NCBI GenBank assembly: GCA_028565635.1
Contig: JAOXYB010063612.1
Coordinates: 1 to 24,743 of the forward strand
From: Phoronis ovalis
Lineage: Eukaryota; Phoronida; Phoronidae
Length of the DNA: 24,743 nt
Direction: 5' to 3'
A program made the position numbers and the translations under genes. The notes under the pieces were generated by a model. That model ran no database searches. It worked only from the letters and a program-made list of their open reading frames with translations, and was not told the origin of the DNA. Below are positions 21,916 through 24,743 of the stretch, piece by piece; within the stretch, counting starts at the first letter, position 1, and every line of letters starts with the position of its first letter.

Positions 21916-24743
21916 TTGTATGTGTATATTATCAGCTAAATACTTCTAAATACTATGGTGTATGACATGTTATTAGGTGCCCTGGGATTTGTTGCTTCTG
22001 ACATGTTAATAAAAAAATGGTTTTACCAGGCCACATCTAGTCCATGGTGTGTGTGTGTGTGTATGTGTGTGTGTGTGTGTGTGTGGGTTTGTATGTGTAT
22101 TATCAGCTAAATACTTCTAAATACCTGGTGTATGACATGTTCCTGCACAGTCTTTCCAGATGCTGCCATAAGGAGCCAACACTGGATCAACAATATCACA
22201 GTAGCCACAAGAGTCGATCACAAGAGTTCCATTACATCTTCCAGTACAGTCTTTCAGATAGTCAAAGTGATTTAGGGTGAATCCAGTGTTTCCTCCTAAA
22301 AGATATTAAATATCATATTGTTTTTCCTTCTTGACTGTACGATTTTTGCATAAATGACAATATTTTATATCAAATCATTTAACAATGCAGCCAGTATAGT
22401 GACAACTTCCACCACTACAAACAAATTGCTATGTTTACCTGTATTCTGGAAATTACTTAATACTGTTAATAAATACTCAATCAGTTTCATTGTACAGTAT
22501 TCTGTCGCTGACCTAACTGCCATACCTACCTACACATTTGTTTGGACACCTTTGCCATACAGCTGTGCCATTGCAGTCTCCGTTACAATCCCACGGTTCA
22601 TTATAATCGTTGTTTGATTTACATACACCGCATTGATCTATACCATAGTTGTTAGCACGACCTGTATCACCGCCAGCACACTCATTACATGCATTCAGTG
22701 TAGCAGTACCACCGCATATTTCCCAACAGTCTATTTCTGGATTGCCCCCAAGCGGATTAATACAAGACTCTAGAAGAGATGGGTAATAAAAGTTCTTGCG
22801 CTGCAATGTTCACTGTGAATACTTTTAAAATATTCTGTTTTAAAGCAGTCCGATAGCCTAACTTTTGTACTATTGTGAATACATACTCTCCAATTAAAAT
22901 TTAATTCCAAGTTGCAGGTATCTCCCACATTAAAAGAACTTATTACTATTATGCTTTACTGTATATCTATGACCATAAATAGCTGCAGTGAAGCTCCAGA
23001 TTGAACCACTATTAAAACAAATTAAGCTATTATCGAATAACATTTATAAAACTGTCTGTTTCTTCAACTGTCAATATATGTAGATGTGTGTGTGTGTGTG
23101 TGTGTGCATGCATTTATGTATGAAGTTACTTTGATATTTGTTTACCTTCATTTTGTATACTTTGAACTATGCAGTGTCTTGGGTATTTGTTTCTGGACTT
23201 CAAATTTCAAATTAATAGTATTGATTAGCTTACTATTGCAGTCTTGAACATCCCATACTGTATCAAATTGACTTGACCCTCCATAACAGATATTACAGGA
23301 CTCGTGAAGTTGTGCATCTCCATAACATTGGCCCATACAATCCATGCTTTTATTTGGTGCAGTATTAATGCTATTTCCTCCATAGCAAACACCACAAGCA
23401 TCAAAACGGGCAGTACCTCCACAATCGTTATTACAATCGGGAGTACATTCTATTGATAAGGATATAAAGTAATGTCCATAAAAATTAAGAATGAGTCATA
23501 CTCACATAATAAATAATAGATTTATGGCAGACACTAGAAGTTAAGTAAGCTAGCAATTTGAAATTACTACACATTAATACATGTTGCATACTTTTTAACA
23601 GTTCTATTACATGCATTTATGCCTTGTTCCCTAATAACAGTGGTGTTCTTAGAGAGCGGCCATGCAATCTCTCTTACTTTACAGATCCAATTATTTGATA
23701 CAAAATATGAGATAAAAAGCTAGTGTTTGCTATAATTTCACTCAACGGCTATCCTTTTTACATGCTTACCTGCTTCACATTGCAGGAATCCTTTCCTGTT
23801 TGCTTGATGCATTGGAGCAGTTACATTCACTCCACTCATATCAGGCACCTTCCAACAGTCCCTTACCACTCCATCTAAACACTGCTCAAATGTTTTACCA
23901 GGCAGTCTGATTAATAAAGGTAATAAGATTGGTTTAAAATGTCTTGTTGTATATACATGTTACCAGTTTTAAGCATCTCGGGTGTCAGAGCCTATCAAAC
24001 TTCACTAGAACGTTTAAAACGTTCATATTTCATGATTCTCTTACCTCATAAATTTTGTAGCTGCCTTTGTAGACCCTGAAACATTTTGAAGCTTTTCCCT
24101 GCCGATCAGTCACTTGAAAACACCGTCCAACTAAAGTAGCCAATCACAACGCACGACCTAATTTCCATCAACTAATGAAATAATTAGCTTCTAGAAAGTA
24201 CCCATTTACTATGTGCCCTCCCTCATGCACTGCTTTGTATACGTAGTATGATCACCCCTATATAAAAATTTGGTTCTCACAAGTTCTCACTGGCTGTTAC
24301 TTGTTTCTAGTTCTGGAAGCATATCCAGGTAGAAGATCAAATGCTTGAACCAGTTGTTTCAGTCTATAAATGAAGCTATGATAATAAATATGTTTTAAAC
24401 CAGATAAGCTGAGATTCAATAGGCTCTGACACTCTGATATTTTAATTGCATTTAGCTTTCTTATTTATTATCCCAAATTTTATGTTTCGATCATCAGTTA
24501 GATGACTTTTTTTACCTGCAATACAAAAATATATTCATTGCAAAATATTTGCAATATGTACAACATGTGATGCAGAAAAGTAATTCAATGAAATAAAATT
24601 ATAACTTACTGACAAAGATCTTGTGATAGTCCGTTTGTGTCTCCACCGGTAACAAAAGCATTATAGATATCTTGTAGCATTTCACGTACATCATCCAATA
24701 CAATTCTTCTCTCATGTAGACTTCCCTGATTTAAGGAAGTTTG
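9274..24743 (-). CDS. REJ/GPS-domain single-pass receptor, 25 exons, 5'-partial
   Basis: Exons in transcript order: 24743-24610 (partial), 23906-23770, 23449-23234, 22769-22530, 22295-22125, 21625-21469, 20734-20632, 20267-20039, 19760-19641, 18875-18675, 18063-17896, 17341-17072, 16860-16656, 16335-16076, 15366-15251, 14959-14747, 14504-14360, 14023-13767, 13414-13238, 12932-12806, 12486-11835, 11470-11307, 10882-10646, 10194-10075, 9434-9274. All 24 introns are GT-AG and every phase matches, giving 1,659 residues and a TAA stop. Approximate order: N-terminal part 1-90, Cys-rich repeats 91-375, IPT/TIG-like 376-555, pre-REJ beta domain 555-645, REJ region 645-1175, GAIN-like 1175-1500, GPS 1505-1555, sequon-rich linker 1567-1606, TM helix about 1615-1639, tail 1640-1659. 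The parts resemble the ectodomain of polycystin-1/sea-urchin REJ proteins, which act as surface receptors in fertilisation and mechanosensing. PLAT and multi-TM parts are absent. The signal peptide must lie outside the window. The ligand is unknown. A missed exon that begins and ends in the same phase is possible. Confidence 0.9.
9925..10012. mobile_element. 69-bp hairpin element with 10-bp flanking direct repeats
   Basis: The hairpin spans 9935-10003: arms of 29 nt (CACTCTGAGTAAACGGATCT and its continuation) pair with three mismatches around an 11-nt loop. GGCTGAAAAG lies directly on both sides (9925-9934 and 10003-10012), like a target-site duplication. It is in the last receptor intron, 71 bp downstream of the linker exon. 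A very small non-autonomous foldback transposon is the simplest reading. Confidence 0.65.
10075..10194 (-). other. receptor Thr-rich glycosylated linker (exon 24)
   Basis: This 40-residue exon encodes ATTEVVTAGANVTAGANVT, one more TAGANGT unit, then TTGVQLTTTTSIGDL. The three units each contain an N-glycosylation sequon (NVT, NVT, NGT), and the many Thr residues suit O-glycosylation. It would form an extended juxtamembrane stalk between the GPS and the membrane helix. Both flanking introns are phase 1, so the exon can be skipped without a frameshift. Confidence 0.85.
10121..10174 (-). repeat. 18-bp coding tandem repeat, three units
   Basis: Units at 10157-10174, 10139-10156 and 10121-10138 (transcript order) begin ACAGCTGG and encode TAGANV, TAGANV and TAGANG. 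They differ at three positions in all, so the expansion is fairly recent, and copy number may vary among individuals. Confidence 0.9.
10646..10882 (-). other. receptor GPS motif, two-cysteine type (exon 23)
   Basis: The exon encodes CKYWDNSNNAWST, then a short variable loop and VVQCESKHLSLFVII. This matches the GPS pattern Cys-x-(F/Y)-W, a second Trp, then Cys-x-x-x-His-Leu-(Ser/Thr). Cleavage would fall between Leu1549 and Ser1550. Canonical GPS motifs have four cysteines; here the second is absent and the fourth is Ser (CES in place of CxC). The two missing residues are disulfide partners, so the motif is consistent with a one-disulfide form, as I recall for polycystin-1. Self-cleavage is therefore plausible. 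NVT and NMT sequons are present. Confidence 0.8.
11307..12932 (-). other. receptor GAIN-like region with furin-type site (exons 20-22)
   Basis: Exons 12932-12806, 12486-11835 (652 nt, the longest exon) and 11470-11307. The long exon carries RRKR-S at 12413-12424 (residues 1237-1240), a full furin consensus, with a second basic site LKRA about 25 residues on. Next comes helix-rich sequence (LVNSFLRDT, ILLEQLDKL, VINYFNTVLDYL, AMEKLLLKAL), and then beta-type sequence with GSMIEISASS. This helix-then-strand order ahead of a GPS motif is what GAIN domains show. Exon 22 adds a Gly-rich Cys pair (WGCGGGGITC). GAIN identity is inferred from order and secondary-structure character. Confidence 0.6.
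13031..13160 (-). pseudogene. possible relic coding fragment within an intron
   Basis: On the minus strand of the intron between exons 13414-13238 and 12932-12806, an ATG at 13160-13158 opens MAASDHEFDSGLFSPLL. After a shift of one frame the sequence continues open as EDLATGIEEEANDKPL. Both halves look more protein-like (acidic, balanced composition) than the neighbouring intron. This could be a frameshifted piece of a transposase or a retrocopy, but I do not recognise the protein and chance is not excluded. Confidence 0.25.
15367..16075. other. 709-bp receptor intron, no gene seen
   Basis: This intron separates the exons ending at 16076 and starting at 15366. It contains a 93-codon plus-strand open frame (15581-15862) of Leu/Ile-rich low-complexity character that I do not consider a gene, and a CGTGGGAA motif at 15825-15832. 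Nothing else stands out. Confidence 0.5.
18111..18346. mobile_element. 236-bp foldback/MITE element
   Basis: The left arm starts ATCAAACACAAATTTTAGTC at 18111, and the right arm is its reverse complement ending at 18346. The arms are about 94 nt, nearly identical over the first 71 nt (one mismatch). The right arm then carries an extra 11-nt direct duplication (GATGGTCTTGT). The unpaired centre is about 40 nt and includes GGCGGGATCCGGGA. No coding capacity is present. It sits in a receptor intron with its left end only 47 bp upstream of the acceptor of exon 18063-17896. Confidence 0.8.
18675..20734 (-). other. receptor IPT/TIG-like region (exons 7-10)
   Basis: After the last Cys repeat the protein continues through exons 20267-20039, 19760-19641 and 18875-18675. 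The stretch YTIFGAGFTSGSLCTFRQ, followed later by LTHLHCQAS and SVGVSIGG, follows the IPT/TIG pattern (GxGF, an inner Cys pair, then a beta strand with G-x-x-V-x-V). A second related unit runs from VTSATPSHIVIPH, LQYTGNSLP and SSVTCVFAYPP to IYFTFDGI. These immunoglobulin-like beta domains usually serve as spacers or protein-binding modules in surface receptors. The assignment comes from pattern reading alone. Confidence 0.6.
18876..19640. other. 765-bp receptor intron, no gene seen
   Basis: This intron lies between exons 19760-19641 and 18875-18675. The sequence is AT-rich, the open frames are short, and I find no repeat structure or exon with suitable phase. Confidence 0.5.
20735..21468. 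other. 734-bp receptor intron, no gene seen
   Basis: This intron lies between exons 21625-21469 and 20734-20632. It contains a T-run near 20898 and otherwise unremarkable AT-rich sequence. No additional exon with Cys-repeat character was found. Confidence 0.5.
21882..21912. repeat. GT microsatellite (duplication copy 1)
   Basis: About 15 uninterrupted GT units inside the first copy of the tandem duplication, in a receptor intron. Confidence 0.95.
22047..22085. repeat. GT microsatellite (duplication copy 2)
   Basis: About 19 GT units with one TA interruption near 22063. It is the counterpart of the tract at 21882-21912 and lies about 40 bp from the donor of exon 22295-22125. Confidence 0.95.
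23085..23106. repeat. GT microsatellite
   Basis: About 11 TG units in the intron between receptor exons 23449-23234 and 22769-22530. The flanking sequence is unrelated to the duplicated GT tracts. Confidence 0.9.
23982..24432. mobile_element. 451-bp segment bounded by 14-bp inverted repeats
   Basis: GTGTCAGAGCCTAT at 23982-23995 is perfectly inverted as ATAGGCTCTGACAC at 24419-24432. Both copies lie in the first receptor intron of the window (24609-23907). The enclosed sequence is less AT-rich than the rest of the intron. It includes a near-palindrome GAACGTTTAAAACGTTC (24008-24024), promoter-like motifs and a possible cryptic exon. A non-autonomous transposon that captured unrelated sequence is one reading. 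There is no clear target duplication. Confidence 0.5.
24140..24318 (+). promoter_or_regulatory. promoter-like cluster inside the intronic segment
   Basis: In order on the plus strand: CCAAT box at 24140-24144, heat-shock-element half-palindrome TTCTAGAA at 24189-24196, TATA box TATATAAAAA at 24259-24268, and a second TTCTGGAA at 24311-24318. CCAAT, HSE and then TATA at these spacings is the arrangement of heat-inducible promoters. No open reading frame follows on the plus strand, so any transcript would be antisense to the receptor. Function is not shown. Confidence 0.3.

Larger units (their letters stand above)
21804..22140. repeat. tandem duplication of 167/170 bp including an exon end
   Basis: Copy 1 (21804-21970) and copy 2 (21971-22140) are nearly identical, differing mainly in the length of an inner GT tract and a few short indels. 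Copy 2 includes the last 16 nt of receptor exon 22295-22125 and its donor site (CACCAG|GTATTT on the minus strand). Copy 1 carries a second version (CACCATAGTATTT), which has lost the CAG|GT junction. Copy 1 therefore lies entirely within the intron and holds a decayed copy of the splice site. Confidence 0.9.
20632..23449 (-). other. receptor cysteine-rich CxGxCxG repeat array (exons 3-7)
   Basis: Exons 23449-23234, 22769-22530, 22295-22125, 21625-21469 and 20734-20632 encode about 280 residues of repeats of the form DCxGxCxGxAxxxxCxxCxGG. Clear copies are DCNNDCGGTARFDACGVC, DCMGQCYGDAQLHESCNIC, DCWEICGGTATLNACNEC, DCNGDCNGTAVWQRCPNKC and DCTGRCNGTLVIDSCGYC. The array ends with DACGECNGDGSTC and DACTVCGGDGSTC, which resemble the Cys-rich part of ADAMTS proteases. 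The first three inner introns are phase 1 and fall just before or between repeats, as expected for domain duplication. Similar arrays are known from secreted proteins of unicellular holozoans and early animals. They probably form a disulfide-stiffened stalk. All cysteines of the clear copies are kept, which argues for a working gene. Confidence 0.85.
23770..24743 (-). other. receptor exons 1-2 in window: unrecognised N-terminal region
   Basis: Exons 24743-24610 and 23906-23770 join within a Gln codon (CA|A). The region has an amphipathic stretch (RRIVLDDVREMLQDIYNAF), then four Cys spaced over about 50 residues (DLC, EQC, RDCW, LQC) and one NVT sequon. A small alpha-helical, disulfide-bonded extracellular domain is plausible. 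I recognise no family. The gene continues upstream beyond 24743, so the start codon and signal peptide are missing. Confidence 0.75.

Noticed and set aside
21428-21949. 173-codon plus-strand open frame
   Set aside because: It is the antisense shadow of receptor exon 21625-21469 extended by the GT microsatellite; its His/Cys richness comes from the opposite-strand Cys codons.
24008-24024. GAACGTTTAAAACGTTC near-palindrome as a hormone-response-like site
   Set aside because: It is an 8+1+8 inverted repeat, but its half-sites do not match a nuclear-receptor element well; it is noted only as part of the bounded segment.
24045-24075. Treating the 31-nt block as a regular receptor exon
   Set aside because: Its inclusion breaks the frame. 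Direct joining of 24610 to 23906 gives a continuous Gln codon and an open frame, so it is kept only as a possible poison exon.

Overview
The window is nuclear DNA from an intron-rich eukaryote, most likely a non-bilaterian animal such as a sponge, placozoan or cnidarian. The evidence is AT-rich DNA (roughly one third G+C by eye), GT-AG introns of about 200-1,100 bp, MITE-like insertions, GT microsatellites, and an animal-style modular receptor whose introns are mostly phase 1. The species cannot be fixed from the sequence, and a choanoflagellate-grade relative is not fully excluded.

Layout. 1-2340: no supported gene, some short repeats, and one weak minus-strand exon candidate next to a promoter-like stretch. 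2341-2430: TATA-less promoter-like sequence with a YY1-like motif that overlaps a 5-codon uORF. 2483-6935 (+): five exons of a MINDY-1/MINDY-2 (FAM63) family Lys48-specific deubiquitinase. Gln, Cys and His of the active site are present, but the end of the catalytic domain was not found. 7047-9273: AT-rich intergenic or 3' UTR sequence between two convergent genes. 9274-24743 (-): 25 consecutive exons of one large receptor gene, running off the right edge at its 5' end. Every exon-exon junction was checked by reading frame. The exons total 4,980 coding nt, or 1,659 residues plus stop.

In protein order the receptor has: an unrecognised Cys-containing N-terminal part; a long array of DCxGxCxGxA..CxxCxGG repeats; IPT/TIG-like beta domains; a Cys-containing pre-REJ beta domain; a REJ (receptor for egg jelly) region; a GAIN-like stretch with a furin-type RRKR site; a two-cysteine GPS motif ending in HLS; a Thr-rich linker with three tandem N-glycosylation sequons; one transmembrane helix; and a 20-residue cytoplasmic tail. 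The parts resemble the ectodomain of polycystin-1/suREJ proteins. The PLAT domain and the remaining transmembrane helices of those proteins are absent.

The introns hold several structured insertions: a 261-bp terminal-inverted-repeat element, a 69-bp hairpin with 10-bp flanking direct repeats, a 236-bp foldback element, a 167/170-bp tandem duplication that copied the end of an exon with its donor site, and a 451-bp segment bounded by 14-bp inverted repeats that carries CCAAT, HSE-like and TATA motifs plus a possible poison exon. The two main genes have no evident functional link. They are convergent neighbours.
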